From NCBI GenBank assembly GCA_001770725.1, contig MERU01000002.1, forward strand, positions 828,006 to 892,005: a DNA stretch of 64,000 nucleotides, written 5' to 3'. Within the stretch, counting starts at the first letter, position 1. Every line of letters begins with the position of its first letter. The notes beneath the pieces were generated by a model. It was given only the letters and a program-made list of their open reading frames with translations, ran no database searches and was not told the DNA's origin. The position numbers were made by a program, and so were the translations under genes. This DNA is from Burkholderiales bacterium RIFCSPHIGHO2_01_FULL_63_240. Lineage in GTDB: Bacteria; Pseudomonadota; Gammaproteobacteria; Burkholderiales; Burkholderiaceae_C. Below, piece after piece: positions 7,253-17,068 of this stretch.

Positions 7253-9931
7253 TCAGTCCTGCAGCGCACGCGTGATGATCTCGCGCACATCGTCGGACAG
7301 CTCACCGCGGGCGGCCACCCGCTTGAGGGCTTCCTGGGCGGCCGTGCGGTAGGGCTCGGCCAGGCGGCGCCAGTGGTCGAGCGCGCGGGCCAGGCGAGCG
7401 GCCAGTTGCGGGTTGATGGCGTCGATCTCGATGACGCGGTCGGCCCAGAACACGTAGCCGGCCGCGTCAGAACGGTGGAAGGCCGCGGGGTTGTTCTGGC
7501 ACAGCGCCATCAGCAGGCTGCGGGCGCGGTTGGGCGTGCGCAGCGTGAAGTCGGGGTGCAGCATGAGCTGCTTGACGCGGGCAAAAACCTGGCCGTCCTT
7601 CTCTGGCGCCATGGCCTGCAGCGTGAACCACTTGTCGATGACCAGTGCCTCGCCCTGGAACATGGCGTGGAAGCGCTTGAGCGCGTCTTCCGCGCGGTCG
7701 GCGTGGGCGGCCACCAGGGCGGACAGCGCGCCCAGGCGGTCGGTCATGTTGGTGGCGTCCTTGAAGCGCTGATAGGCCTTGCCCACCCAGATCGGGTTGT
7801 GCCGGTTGACGCCTTCGAGCGTCAGCATGCCCAGCGCCAGGTTGGCGAGCGCGCGGCGGCCGGCGCTGACCGAATCGGGCGAGTAGCCACCCAGTTCGGC
7901 GTTGGCCTCGTAGGCCCAGGCCCAGTCTTCGTGCAGGGCGTGGGCCAGCTGCACTTTCAGGCTCTCGCGCACGGTGTGGATGCGCTGCGGGTCGACCACG
8001 TCGAGCTGCTCGGCCACGTAGGCTTCGCTCGGCAGGGTCAGCACCAGTTCCTTGAAGGCCGCGTCGAGCGTGGGGTGGCGCAGCACGCCGCGCATGGCTT
8101 CGATGAAGCGGGCGTCCAGCTCGACGTGGCCGTGCCCGTGGCCCTTGACCGCGTTCAGGATACGGCGCAAGGCCAGCTTCTGGGCGGCTTCCCAGCGGTT
8201 GAAGGGATCGAGGTCGTGGCTCAGCAGGGTGAACAGCGCATCGTCACCCAACTCGGTTTCCAGCACCACGGGGGCCGAGAAGCCGCGCAGCAGCGAAGGC
8301 ACCGGCTCGACCGGCACGTGCACGAAGGTGAAGGTCTGCGTGGGCTCGGACAGCACCAGCACCGTGTCGTGGCCAATCGGGTCGAGGTGGCCTTCGAGGT
8401 GCAGGTTGATGTGGCGACCGTCCACGCCCGTCAGGCCCATGGCCACGGGGATGACGCAGGGCAGCTTTTCGGGCTGGCCCGGGGTGGCGGCGCAAGTCTG
8501 GCTGAGGGTGAGCGTGTAGATGCGGTTCTCGGCATCGTAGACACCATGGGCCTGCACGCGCGGGGTGCCTGCCTGGGCGTACCAGCGCTTGAACTGGTCC
8601 AGGCGCGTGGCCAGTTCGCTGCCCGGGTTGGCATCGGCGATCGCCTGAGCAAAGTCGTCGCAGGTCACGGCCTGGCCGTCGTGGCGCTCGAAGTACAGGG
8701 CCATGCCCTTGGCAAAGCCCTGCTGGCCGACCAGGGTGTGCATCATGCGCACGACCTCGGAGCCCTTTTCGTACACGGTGGCCGTGTAGAAGTTGTCGAT
8801 GGCCAGGTAGCTGTCGGGGCGCACGGGGTGGGCCATCGGGCCCGCGTCCTCGGGGAACTGCAGCTGGCGCAGGGTGCGCACGTCTTCGATGCGCTTGACC
8901 GCGCGGGCGCTGGGGCTGCCGGCCATGTCCTGGCTGAACTGCTGGTCGCGGAAGACGGTCAGGCCCTCTTTGAGCGAGAGCTGGAACCAGTCGCGGCAGG
9001 TCACGCGGTTGCCGGTCCAGTTGTGGAAGTACTCGTGGGCGACCACGCTTTCGACGTTGCCGAAATCGACGTCGGTGGCGGTGGCCGGGTTGGCCAGCAC
9101 GAACTTGGTGTTGAAGATGTTCAACCCCTTGTTCTCCATGGCGCCCATGTTGAAGTCGCTGACGGCCACGATCATGAAGCGCTCGAGGTCCAGGCTCAGG
9201 CCGAAGCGGGCTTCGTCCCAGGCGATGGAGGCGATCAGCGAGTTCATCGCGTGCTCGGTCTTGTCGAGGTCACCGGCGCGCACGTAAATCTGCAGCAGGT
9301 GGTCGCGGCCGGCGCGGGTGCGGATGCGCTGCTCGCGGCGCACCAGGTCGGCGGCCACCAGGGCGAACAGGTAGCAGGGCTTGGGGTGCGGGTCGACCCA
9401 CACGGCGAAGTGCTTGCCGCCTTCGAGCGCGCCCTCTTCGACCAGGTTGCCGTTGGACAGCAGCACCGGGTACTTGAGCTTGTCGGCCTTCAGGGTCACC
9501 TTGTAGGTGGCCATGACGTCGGGGCGGTCGAGGAAGTAGGTGATGCGACGGAAGCCCAGGGCCTCGCACTGCGTGAAGAAGCCGCCACTGCTGGTGTACA
9601 GGCCCGACAGCTGCGTGTTCTTCTCGGGCGCGCAGGTGGAGCGGATCTCGAGGTGGAAAGGCTGCTGAGGCAGGTTCTCCAGCACCAGCTGGCCACCCTC
9701 GGTGCGGAAGGACACGGGCTCGCCGTCCACCAGCACGCGGGTCAGGTTGATGTCTTCGCCGTCCAGGCGCAAGGGCGCGCCAGGTTGCGCCGGGTTGGGC
9801 TCGACGGTCATCTTGTTGATGACCAGGGTCTTGGTCGGGTCCAGGTCAAAGGTCAGGTCGACCGTCTTGATCCAGAACGCCGGTGCCGCGTAGTCTTCGC
9901 GGCGGATCAGCTGAGCGCTGCCTTCACGCAT
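7253..9931 (-). CDS. pepN: Aminopeptidase N
   Basis: An 892-residue M1-family zinc aminopeptidase that removes N-terminal residues from peptides in the cytoplasm. The substrate motif appears as '[10 protein letters not shown]' near residue 268. The zinc motif '[13 protein letters not shown]' (HEXXH, near residue 300) has its downstream Glu in 'LKEGL'. The C-terminal helical domain is complete. Length matches the E. coli-type PepN subfamily. It lies 33 bases downstream of prfB and 38 upstream of fbp, all on the same strand. Confidence 0.97.
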   Translation of the reverse strand: MREGSAQLIRREDYAAPAFWIKTVDLTFDLDPTKTLVINKMTVEPNPAQPGAPLRLDGEDINLTRVLVDGEPVSFRTEGGQLVLENLPQQPFHLEIRSTCAPEKNTQLSGLYTSSGGFFTQCEALGFRRITYFLDRPDVMATYKVTLKADKLKYPVLLSNGNLVEEGALEGGKHFAVWVDPHPKPCYLFALVAADLVRREQRIRTRAGRDHLLQIYVRAGDLDKTEHAMNSLIASIAWDEARFGLSLDLERFMIVAVSDFNMGAMENKGLNIFNTKFVLANPATATDVDFGNVESVVAHEYFHNWTGNRVTCRDWFQLSLKEGLTVFRDQQFSQDMAGSPSARAVKRIEDVRTLRQLQFPEDAGPMAHPVRPDSYLAIDNFYTATVYEKGSEVVRMMHTLVGQQGFAKGMALYFERHDGQAVTCDDFAQAIADANPGSELATRLDQFKRWYAQAGTPRVQAHGVYDAENRIYTLTLSQTCAATPGQPEKLPCVIPVAMGLTGVDGRHINLHLEGHLDPIGHDTVLVLSEPTQTFTFVHVPVEPVPSLLRGFSAPVVLETELGDDALFTLLSHDLDPFNRWEAAQKLALRRILNAVKGHGHGHVELDARFIEAMRGVLRHPTLDAAFKELVLTLPSEAYVAEQLDVVDPQRIHTVRESLKVQLAHALHEDWAWAYEANAELGGYSPDSVSAGRRALANLALGMLTLEGVNRHNPIWVGKAYQRFKDATNMTDRLGALSALVAAHADRAEDALKRFHAMFQGEALVIDKWFTLQAMAPEKDGQVFARVKQLMLHPDFTLRTPNRARSLLMALCQNNPAAFHRSDAAGYVFWADRVIEIDAINPQLAARLARALDHWRRLAEPYRTAAQEALKRVAARGELSDDVREIITRALQD

Positions 9932-9964
9932 GGGGTGGGCCTCTCGTGTGGGAGTCGGTTCAGG

Positions 9965-11069
9965 TCAGATGCCTTGCTTGAGGCTGGCTTCGATGAAAGC
10001 ATCGAGGTCGCCATCGAGCACCTTCTGGGTGGCGGAGATTTCGACGTTGGTGCGCAGGTCCTTGATGCGGCTGTTGTCCAGCACATACGAGCGGATCTGG
10101 TGGCCCCAGCCCACGTCGGTCTTGGTGTCTTCCAGCTTTTGCTGCGCTTCCTGGCGCTTGCGCATCTCGAAGTCGTACAGGCGCGAGCGCAGGCGCTTCC
10201 AGGCCACGTCGCGGTTGCTGTGCTGCGAACGGCCGTCCTGGCATTGCACCACGATGCCGGTCGGGATGTGCGTCAGGCGCACCGCCGAGTCGGTCTTGTT
10301 GATGTGCTGACCGCCGGCGCCCGAGGCGCGGAAGGTGTCGGTGCGCACGTCGGACGGGTTGATGTCGATCTCGATGGAGTCGTCGATCTCGGGGTAGACG
10401 AACACCGAGGCAAACGAGGTATGACGGCCACCGGACGAGTCGAACGGCGACTTGCGCACCAGGCGGTGCACGCCGGTTTCGGTGCGCAGGTAGCCAAAAG
10501 CGTAGTCGCCCTCGACCTTGATGGTCGCGCTCTTGATGCCGGCGGTGTCACCAGGGGTTTCGTCTTCGATCTCGGTCGAAAATCCCTTGCGTTCGCAGTA
10601 GCGCAGGTACTGGCGCAGCAGCATGGAGGCCCAGTCGCAGGCCTCGGTGCCGCCAGCGCCGGCCTGGATGTCGATGAAGCAGTTGCTCGGGTCGGCCGGG
10701 TTGCTGAACATGCGGCGGAACTCAAGGCCCTCGACGTCGGCCATCAGGGCCTGCACGTCGTCGGAGATGGCCTGCAGGCCGTCCTGGTCGCCCTCTTCCT
10801 TCGACATCTCGTAGAGCTCGCCGTTGTCGGCGAGGTTGCGCGTCAGGTTGTCGATGACGACGACGACGTCTTCAAGCGACTTCTTTTCCTTGCCCAGGGC
10901 CTGGGCGCGCTTGGGGTCGTTCCAGACGGCGGGGTCTTCGAGTTCGGCGTTGACTTCGGCGAGGCGGCGGGACTTTTCATCCCAGTCAAAGATACCTCCG
11001 AAGCTCAGCGGTGCGCTGAGTCAGGTCGGCGATCTGGGCGCCCAGGGCGTTGATGTGTTCGATGTCCAT
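9965..11069 (-). CDS. prfB: Peptide chain release factor 2, with programmed +1 frameshift
   Basis: RF2 releases peptides at TGA and TAA. It is encoded in two frames: residues 1-27 ([10 protein letters not shown]... to CTT, 11069-10989) run into an in-frame TGA at 10988-10986. A +1 shift then continues from GAC at 10987 for 340 more residues, 367 in total. The RF2 codon-recognition segment '[12 protein letters not shown]' and the catalytic loop GGQ ('GAGGQHINK') are intact. This matches the classic autoregulation in which low RF2 favours the shift. pepN follows after 33 bases. An annotation starting at the internal ATG (10807) would miss 87 residues. Confidence 0.96.
10985..11000 (-). other. 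prfB programmed frameshift site
   Basis: On the minus strand the sequence is CGG AGG TAT CTT TGA C. A Shine-Dalgarno-like GGAGG sits just upstream of the slippery CTT and the poor-context stop TGAC, as in most bacterial prfB genes. Confidence 0.95.
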
Positions 11070-11177
11070 GTGAATCCTGCAGGCGTTGGGACGCGCACCA
11101 GGCGCATCCGAAGCAAAAATGGGGCCCTTCAGGCCGAAAGACGCGGCAAAGGGCGCAACGGGCAATCCGTCATTTTC

Positions 11178-12125
11178 TCATGCTGCGGCAGCACCGACGG
11201 GCCCCAGGAAGCCGGCGAGGTGCAAGGCCAGCTCTTCAGGCTGGTCATGGTGCAACATGTGGCCGGCCTGGTCCAGGGTTTCCATGCGGCAATCAGGCAC
11301 GACCTTCAGGCGCTCGAGGAAGTCCTCTCGCTTGTAGTCGCCCTTGAAGAACATGAAGTACAGCGTCTGCGCACCTTCGACGAACAGCACCGGGCAGCGG
11401 ATGTTGGCCATGAAGGCCAGCACCTCTTCCACCCGGTACAGGAAGGGCTGGGGCCGCTTGTGGGCGGCGTCGGCGTTGATGACCCAGCGGCCGTTTTCGG
11501 CCCGCGCCCAGTGGCGGGCCAGCCACAGCGCGAACTCGGGGCGCAACAGCGGGTTGTTGGCCTGCAGGCGCTTGGCAACGGCCTCGAGGCTGTCGTAGTC
11601 CTTGAGTTGCACCGGCTCGCGGATCTCGTCGAGCCACTTGATGTAGCGTTGCGGGGCCTCGGCTGGCGTGGTGGCCGGCATGCCGAAGCCCTCGAGGTTG
11701 ACCAGGCGGCGGATGCGCTCGGAGCGCACGCCCGCGTACAGGGTGACCACGTTGCCGCCCATGCTGTGGCCCAGCAGGTCGACCGGGTGGTCCGGCGAGA
11801 GCTGGTGCAGCAACTCGTCCAGGTCGCCCAGGTAGTCGGCAAAGAAATAGCAGTCGGACCCACCGGCCTCGCTCTGGCCGAAGCCGCGCCAGTCCACCGC
11901 AACGATGGGCCGCTCGGCCCAGCCGGGCTGGCGGCGCAGGGCGTCCACCATGAACTGGAAGGAGGGGCCGCAGTCCATCCAACCGTGCATGAGCACCAAC
12001 AGGGGCTGCTCGGGCGTGGCCTTGGAGAGCTCGCCCCAGACCGACAAGTGCAGGCGCAACCCGCGCACCTGTCGGAACTCGGAACGCGCGGGGTGGACAG
12101 GGGCGTAGGGGACAGCAGCGGTCAT
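11178..12125 (-). CDS. Alpha/beta hydrolase
   Basis: A 315-residue cytoplasmic alpha/beta-hydrolase-fold protein. It shows 'LLVLMHGWMDCGPSFQFM' (oxyanion region), 'IVAVDWRGFGQS', the nucleophile elbow 'LLGHSMGGNVV' and a late His in 'LDQAGHMLHHDQPEELA'. It resembles epoxide-hydrolase/esterase-like members, but the substrate cannot be inferred. I chose the ATG at 12125; a longer in-frame start would add 31 residues of non-family sequence. It precedes prfB by 108 bases on the same strand and is divergent from the GGDEF/EAL gene. Confidence 0.87.
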   Translation of the reverse strand: MTAAVPYAPVHPARSEFRQVRGLRLHLSVWGELSKATPEQPLLVLMHGWMDCGPSFQFMVDALRRQPGWAERPIVAVDWRGFGQSEAGGSDCYFFADYLGDLDELLHQLSPDHPVDLLGHSMGGNVVTLYAGVRSERIRRLVNLEGFGMPATTPAEAPQRYIKWLDEIREPVQLKDYDSLEAVAKRLQANNPLLRPEFALWLARHWARAENGRWVINADAAHKRPQPFLYRVEEVLAFMANIRCPVLFVEGAQTLYFMFFKGDYKREDFLERLKVVPDCRMETLDQAGHMLHHDQPEELALHLAGFLGPVGAAAA

Positions 12126-12298
12126 GGGGTGGCAGCGGGTGGGAGGCGGTTGCCGGATGCGAAAACGCACCGGGGAAACCCGGTGATTGACGTTCACGTC
12201 ACCACCGAAGTTCGCCACGCATCATCGCCGATCCAGGGGCTTTTTCACCTAAGCTGTCGGGTCTTTCCGACTGACCCGGTCGGCCCCCGTCACACCCA

Positions 12299-15200
12299 GT
12301 GTCGCCACCCGCTTCACCTGCCTTGAGCGCCGTGATCCAACCCGCCGAGTCGACCTCCGGTGCCCCCGGCCTGCCGCCGACGCCTGCCCTGGGCCGCTTC
12401 GGGCCGCTTGCCTTTTCGGTGGCGGCCATCGCGGCCATCAGCATGGGGCTGATCGCCTGGTCGCACGTGGGCTGGAACCGGCTGCAGCAAAGCGCCCACG
12501 CCTTCGACACGCGGCTGCTCGAAGCCCGCCAGGAGGCGCACCACACCCGCTGGCTGCACACGCTCTCGAGTGCCGCGACCATCCCGGTCGATGCGCTGAC
12601 CTCACCGTTGCACCGCGCCGAAAGCGTGCTCGTCGGCTTGCAGGACCAGGCTCCCGAGGCCACGCTGCCCGCGCTGCAGCGCGCACAAGAAGCGCTCAAG
12701 CAGGCCGCCTCGGTGGCGCACGACGCCAAGGCCCTGCCCGCCGCCCTGCAACTGGTCGATCAGAGCCTGGACCAGGCCACCACGCAATGGGAGGTCGCGC
12801 TCGACCAGGCCACACGCGACCAGCGCCGCCTCGACCGGTTCAACGTCGGGCTGGTCGGCGCACTCACCCTGCTGCTGCTGGGCCTGATGGCGCGCGCGCA
12901 CCGCCAGCGCGAACTCGCCATGCGCAGCCTGGGCACCCGGGAGGCCCAGCTCACGGCCTTTGCCGCAGCCCTGCCCGACCTGGCCTTCCGCATGGACTCG
13001 CAAGGTCACTACCTCGACATCTATGGCAACAACCTGCCCCTGTTGGGCCGCCCCATCGACGAGCTCATCGGCCGGCGCCTGCACGACCTCTTCCCCTGGG
13101 AGATGGCCGAGCGCTTCCTGGGTGTGCTGCGCCAGAGCCTGGGCACGCGGCGCGCGCAGACCCTGACGTTCTCGGTGCCGGTCAACGGCAACCTGCTGCA
13201 CTTCGACAGCCGCTGCGCGCCCGTGGGCGAGACCGACCAGGTCGTCTGGATGATCTGGGACATCACCGCGCGCCGCCAGACCGAACGACGCCTGCGTCGC
13301 AAGACGCGCATGTACGACTTCCTCAGCCACGTCAACCAGGCCATGGTGCGCTCTCAAGGCCAGCCGTCGCTGTTGGCGCACGTCTGCGACGTGGCGGTGC
13401 AGCACGGACAGTTTCGCAAGGCCTGGGTGGCGCTGTTCGACGATCCGCAGCAACCCGCTTCGTTGCGCTGCACGGCCGAGTCCGGCGATGCACGCCCCGG
13501 TCGCGAGCAGCTTGATTTCCAACTGCCGCCCGCCTCGGGCAACGACCCACTCGCCAGCAGCCTGCGCGATGGCCTGACCTACCGCACCGCCCTGCTGGAC
13601 ACCCATGGCCATGCCCCCGCCTGGGCGCACGAGGCCGTGCAGGCAGGCTCGCCGGGCTGCGTGATCGTGCCGCTGCGCCAGGAGCAGGTCCTCATCGGCC
13701 ACCTCATCCTGCTGGGCAAGCGCGTGGACGACAGCGACCCGGAAGAGCTGGCCCTGTTCGAGGACCTGTCCTCCGACCTGTCCTTCGCGCTGACCATGCT
13801 GCACCGCGAGGCCCTGCGCAACCAGGCCGAGCAGCGCATCCGCCTGCATGCCGCCGCGCTGGAGAGCACCCAGGACGGCATGATGGTGATGTCGCTCGAC
13901 GAGGGCCTGGTCTCGGTCAACCCCGCCTTCACCAGCCTGACGGGGTACGAAGAGCACGAGGTCATCGGCCGCACGCCGGAGTTCCTGCTGACCGACCAGC
14001 CCGCGGAGACCTTCGCGAGCTTTCGCGACGAAATCATCCGCCGGGGCCACTGGCAGGGCGAAGTCTGGTTCAAGCACCGCGATGGCGAGCCCTTCATGAC
14101 GCAGCTCTCGCTGAGCGCCGTGCACAGCACCCAGGGCGAGCCCACGCACTTCGTGGGCGTGTTCACCGACATCACCCCGCTCAAGCAGACCGAAGAGCGA
14201 CTGGCCCGCATGGCCCACTACGACCCGCTGACCGAGCTGCCCAACCGCGTGCTCATCCGCCAGCGCCTGGCCCACGCCATCAACCTGGCGCAGCGCCACC
14301 ACACGCTGGTGGGCGTCATCTTCATCGACCTGGACAACTTCAAGACCGTCAACGACGGCCTGGGTCACGCCGCCGGCGACAGCCTGCTCAAGCAGGTCGC
14401 ACAGCGCCTGAACCTGCGCGTGCGCCAGGAAGACACCCTGGGCCGCCTGGCTGGCGACGAGTTCGTGCTGATCCTCGAACACCTGCGCCACCCGCAGCAA
14501 GCCGGGCTGGTGGCCTCGGCCATCCTCGAGACGCTCAGCCAGCCCTTCACCCTCGACGGCGGGCAGCAGGTCTACGTGCGCGCCTCCATCGGCATCAGCA
14601 TGTACCCCGAAGACGGCCAGGACGAGTCCGAGCTCGTGCGCAACGCCGACGCGGCCATGTACGACTCCAAGCGGCGCGGTCGCAATGCCTTCAGCTTCTA
14701 CACCCAGTCGTTCACCACCGACGCCACCGAGCGCCTGCGCCTGGAGACGCTGCTGCGCCGCGCCGTCGAAGAGCACGCTTTCACGCTGCACTACCAACCC
14801 ATGGTGCGCCTGCGCGACCGCCGCGTGACCGCCGTCGAGGCCCTGGTGCGCCTGGCACCCGCCGCCTACGACGGCCAGGCCTCGCCGCTGGGGCCCAACC
14901 AGTTCATCCCGGTCATGGAAGAGACCGGCATGATCGAAGCGCTCAGCGAATGGGTGATGGAAGAGGCCTGCCGGCAGGGCCGCGCCTGGCTCGACGAGGG
15001 CCTGGACTTCGGCCGCATGGCCATCAACCTGTCGCCGGCCGAAATCCGCCGGGGTCGCGTGGTCGAGCGCCTGACGGCCATCCTGGCGCGCACCGGCCTG
15101 CCGCCCGAGCGCCTGGAAATCGAGATCACCGAAAGCGGCCTGATGGAATCGGGCGCGGGCGTCGAGCAGTTCCTGCAGAACCTGCACGCGATGGGCGTGC

Positions 15201-15508
15201 ACCTGAGCATCGACGACTTCGGCACCGGCTACTCCTCGCTGGCCTACCTCAAGCGCTTCCCGGTGCAGCAGCTCAAGATCGACCGCAGCTTCGTGCAGGA
15301 CCTGCCCAGCAACGACAGCGACGGACAGCTCGTGAGCACCATGATCTCCATGGCGCGGGGCCTGAAGCTGCACGTGGTGGCCGAAGGCGTGGAGATGCCC
15401 GACCAGGAGGCCTTCCTCAGCAGCCTGGGCTGTGACGTGGCGCAAGGCTTCCTCTACAGCCGCCCGGTGCCGGCCGACCAGATCGCGGCGTTGCTCGCGC
15501 GCCGCTGA
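12299..15508 (+). CDS. Membrane sensor with PAS-GAF-PAS-GGDEF-EAL domains
   Basis: A 1069-residue protein starting with GTG. Membrane helices lie at about 34-55 and 182-200 around a short periplasmic part. A PAS domain (about 218-325), a GAF domain (about 335-505) and a second PAS (about 515-630) follow. The GGDEF domain has AGDEF at residues 718-722 and an intact RQED inhibitory site five residues before it. The EAL domain has EAL at 847-849, 'IDDFGTGYSS' and 'VVAEGVEM'. In the family these make or degrade cyclic di-GMP. The EAL residues look intact and AGDEF is often active, so both activities are possible. The signal is unknown. Divergent from a hydrolase. Confidence 0.93.
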   Translation: MSPPASPALSAVIQPAESTSGAPGLPPTPALGRFGPLAFSVAAIAAISMGLIAWSHVGWNRLQQSAHAFDTRLLEARQEAHHTRWLHTLSSAATIPVDALTSPLHRAESVLVGLQDQAPEATLPALQRAQEALKQAASVAHDAKALPAALQLVDQSLDQATTQWEVALDQATRDQRRLDRFNVGLVGALTLLLLGLMARAHRQRELAMRSLGTREAQLTAFAAALPDLAFRMDSQGHYLDIYGNNLPLLGRPIDELIGRRLHDLFPWEMAERFLGVLRQSLGTRRAQTLTFSVPVNGNLLHFDSRCAPVGETDQVVWMIWDITARRQTERRLRRKTRMYDFLSHVNQAMVRSQGQPSLLAHVCDVAVQHGQFRKAWVALFDDPQQPASLRCTAESGDARPGREQLDFQLPPASGNDPLASSLRDGLTYRTALLDTHGHAPAWAHEAVQAGSPGCVIVPLRQEQVLIGHLILLGKRVDDSDPEELALFEDLSSDLSFALTMLHREALRNQAEQRIRLHAAALESTQDGMMVMSLDEGLVSVNPAFTSLTGYEEHEVIGRTPEFLLTDQPAETFASFRDEIIRRGHWQGEVWFKHRDGEPFMTQLSLSAVHSTQGEPTHFVGVFTDITPLKQTEERLARMAHYDPLTELPNRVLIRQRLAHAINLAQRHHTLVGVIFIDLDNFKTVNDGLGHAAGDSLLKQVAQRLNLRVRQEDTLGRLAGDEFVLILEHLRHPQQAGLVASAILETLSQPFTLDGGQQVYVRASIGISMYPEDGQDESELVRNADAAMYDSKRRGRNAFSFYTQSFTTDATERLRLETLLRRAVEEHAFTLHYQPMVRLRDRRVTAVEALVRLAPAAYDGQASPLGPNQFIPVMEETGMIEALSEWVMEEACRQGRAWLDEGLDFGRMAINLSPAEIRRGRVVERLTAILARTGLPPERLEIEITESGLMESGAGVEQFLQNLHAMGVHLSIDDFGTGYSSLAYLKRFPVQQLKIDRSFVQDLPSNDSDGQLVSTMISMARGLKLHVVAEGVEMPDQEAFLSSLGCDVAQGFLYSRPVPADQIAALLARR

Positions 15509-15543
15509 AAGACCCCGACGCCGACCCCGCCAGCAAAAAAAGC

Positions 15544-15551
15544 ACGATCGT
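15544..15551. promoter_or_regulatory. Short palindrome upstream of thioesterase gene
   Basis: ACGATCGT is a perfect 8-bp palindrome extended on the right by TCGATA, 42 bases before the preferred start. It may be a repressor half-operator; the evidence is weak. Confidence 0.25.
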
Positions 15552-15593
15552 TCGATAATGGCGCCTCCGCAGCCCACCGCCACCGAGCGCCCC

Positions 15594-16436
15594 ATGAGCG
15601 ACACCACCGCCAACACCCCGCTGTCCCAATTGCTGTCGACCCGGCAGCGCACCGAGGCCAGCGGCACCCCGCGCATCCGCTTTCACGTCACGCCCGACTG
15701 GCAACAAGGCCGCACCACCTTTGGCGGGCTGCTGTCGGTGCTGGTCGTGCAGGCCATGCGCGACGTCTGCGGCGCCGACTGGCCGCTGCGCGCACTGCAG
15801 ACCAACTTTGTCGGGCCCGTGGCGTCCGGCGCCTTCGACGTCGAGGTCACCTTGCTGCGCCAGGGCAAGAACGTGCGCCAGGTGCAGGCCCGCGTGCTGC
15901 AGGCCGATGCGGGTGGCACCGAACAGGTGGGCGGCGTGCTGCTGGGCGTGTTCGGCACGGGCCGCGAGTCCGGCCTGCCCGATTTGCGCCCGGCGCACCA
16001 GCCTGCGGCCAAGGACATCGACAGCGCCTTCAAGTGGCCCTACGTGCCCAACATGACCCCGGCCTTCACCCAGCACCTGGAGTTCCGCCAGGCCGAAGGC
16101 GGCCTGCCCTTCACCGGCTCAGACGAATGGCACAGCCGCGTCTACACCCGCCTGAACGTGGTCGATGGCGTTGACAGCGAGTTGCAGGCGGTGATGCTGG
16201 CCGACGCGGGCCCCACCCCGGCGCTGGCCCGTCTGCGCGGCTTCGCCCCGGCGTCTTCCGTGTCGTGGGCACTGGAGCTGCGCCCCGTGGTGGTGGGTGA
16301 CGCCACCGGTTTCTGGCGCATGGACAAGGAAGCCCTGGCCACTGGCGAAGGCTACGTCAACGAAAAGACCACGCTGTGGACACCCGAAGGGCAGATGGCC
16401 GCGCTGGGTTACCAGGTCGTGGCGGTGTACGGCTGA
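15594..16436 (+). CDS. Acyl-CoA thioesterase-like hotdog protein
   Basis: A 280-residue protein with a double-hotdog architecture as in TesB-like thioesterases. The first half has 'WQQGRTTFGGLLSVLVVQAM' and the second has 'VSWALELRPVVV' and 'TLWTPEGQMAALGYQVVAVY'. In the family these hydrolyse acyl-CoA to free acid and CoA in the cytoplasm. The ATG at 15594 is preferred; an in-frame ATG at 15558 would add 12 residues. The stop lies two bases before the first chromate-transporter gene, so they are co-transcribed, though no functional tie is obvious. Confidence 0.8.
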   Translation: MSDTTANTPLSQLLSTRQRTEASGTPRIRFHVTPDWQQGRTTFGGLLSVLVVQAMRDVCGADWPLRALQTNFVGPVASGAFDVEVTLLRQGKNVRQVQARVLQADAGGTEQVGGVLLGVFGTGRESGLPDLRPAHQPAAKDIDSAFKWPYVPNMTPAFTQHLEFRQAEGGLPFTGSDEWHSRVYTRLNVVDGVDSELQAVMLADAGPTPALARLRGFAPASSVSWALELRPVVVGDATGFWRMDKEALATGEGYVNEKTTLWTPEGQMAALGYQVVAVYG

Positions 16437-16438
16437 GC

Positions 16439-17068
16439 ATGGCCGAGACCCTGGCTCCGCAGGATGCCGCCCCGGCGCGACCGGCGTCGCTCACCGAGTT
16501 GTTCGTCGCCTTCACCCAGCTGGCCCTGCAGGGCTTCGGCGGCGTGCTGGCCGTGGCCCAGCGCGAGCTTTGCGAGCGCCGCAACTGGCTGACCCCGCGC
16601 GAGTTCATCGACCTGCTGGCCACCGCCCAGGTGCTGCCCGGCCCCAATGTCTGCAACCTGTCGCTGATGATCGGCGACCGGTTCTTCGGCTGGCGCGGCG
16701 CCTGCGTGGCCCTGGCGGGCATGATCGCCGCGCCCATGGCCTTGCTGCTCATGCTGGCCTGGGGCCTGGGGCACGCATCCCAGGCACCCGAGGCAGCAGG
16801 CTGGATCCGTGGCGCCCTCACCGGCATCGCCGCGGTGGCCGCCGGCCAGATCATCGGCACGGTGCTCAAGCTCTCGGCTCCCCTGCGCGAGCACGAACTC
16901 GGCGCGCCGGCTTGCGCCGCCCTGGCAGGCATCGCGTTCGCCGGCATGGTGTGGCTGCGCTGGCCCTTGCTGTGGGTGCTGCTCGGCCTGGGCGGGCTGA
17001 CCTGCACGGCCACCTGGTTCATCCTGCGTCGGCGGGCGGCGTTGGCCCAGGGCGGAGGCCAGCCATGA
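16439..17068 (+). CDS. Chromate-transporter family protein, first half-size subunit
   Basis: A 209-residue membrane protein containing a single CHR domain. 'FTQLALQGFGGVLAVAQREL' and 'ATAQVLPGPNVCNLSLMIGD' are the family signatures. About five to six membrane segments follow. Family members act as paired half-size subunits, or fused as ChrA, in chromate export; many homologues have unknown substrates. Its stop overlaps the next start as ATGA, indicating translational coupling with the second half. The start is two bases after the thioesterase stop. Confidence 0.85.
   Translation: MAETLAPQDAAPARPASLTELFVAFTQLALQGFGGVLAVAQRELCERRNWLTPREFIDLLATAQVLPGPNVCNLSLMIGDRFFGWRGACVALAGMIAAPMALLLMLAWGLGHASQAPEAAGWIRGALTGIAAVAAGQIIGTVLKLSAPLREHELGAPACAALAGIAFAGMVWLRWPLLWVLLGLGGLTCTATWFILRRRAALAQGGGQP

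Noticed and set aside
10986-10988. In-frame TGA in prfB as a pseudogene mutation
   Set aside because: The surrounding frameshift signal is the conserved autoregulatory site; the gene is functional in form.
7373-11053. A very long plus-strand reading frame (over 1200 codons)
   Set aside because: It is antisense to pepN and prfB, both clearly real; long antisense frames are expected at this GC content and it has no family features.
12602-15676. A 1000-codon minus-strand reading frame
   Set aside because: It mirrors the GGDEF/EAL gene, whose domains and motifs are certain; composition is His/Gln/Val-rich as in shadow frames.
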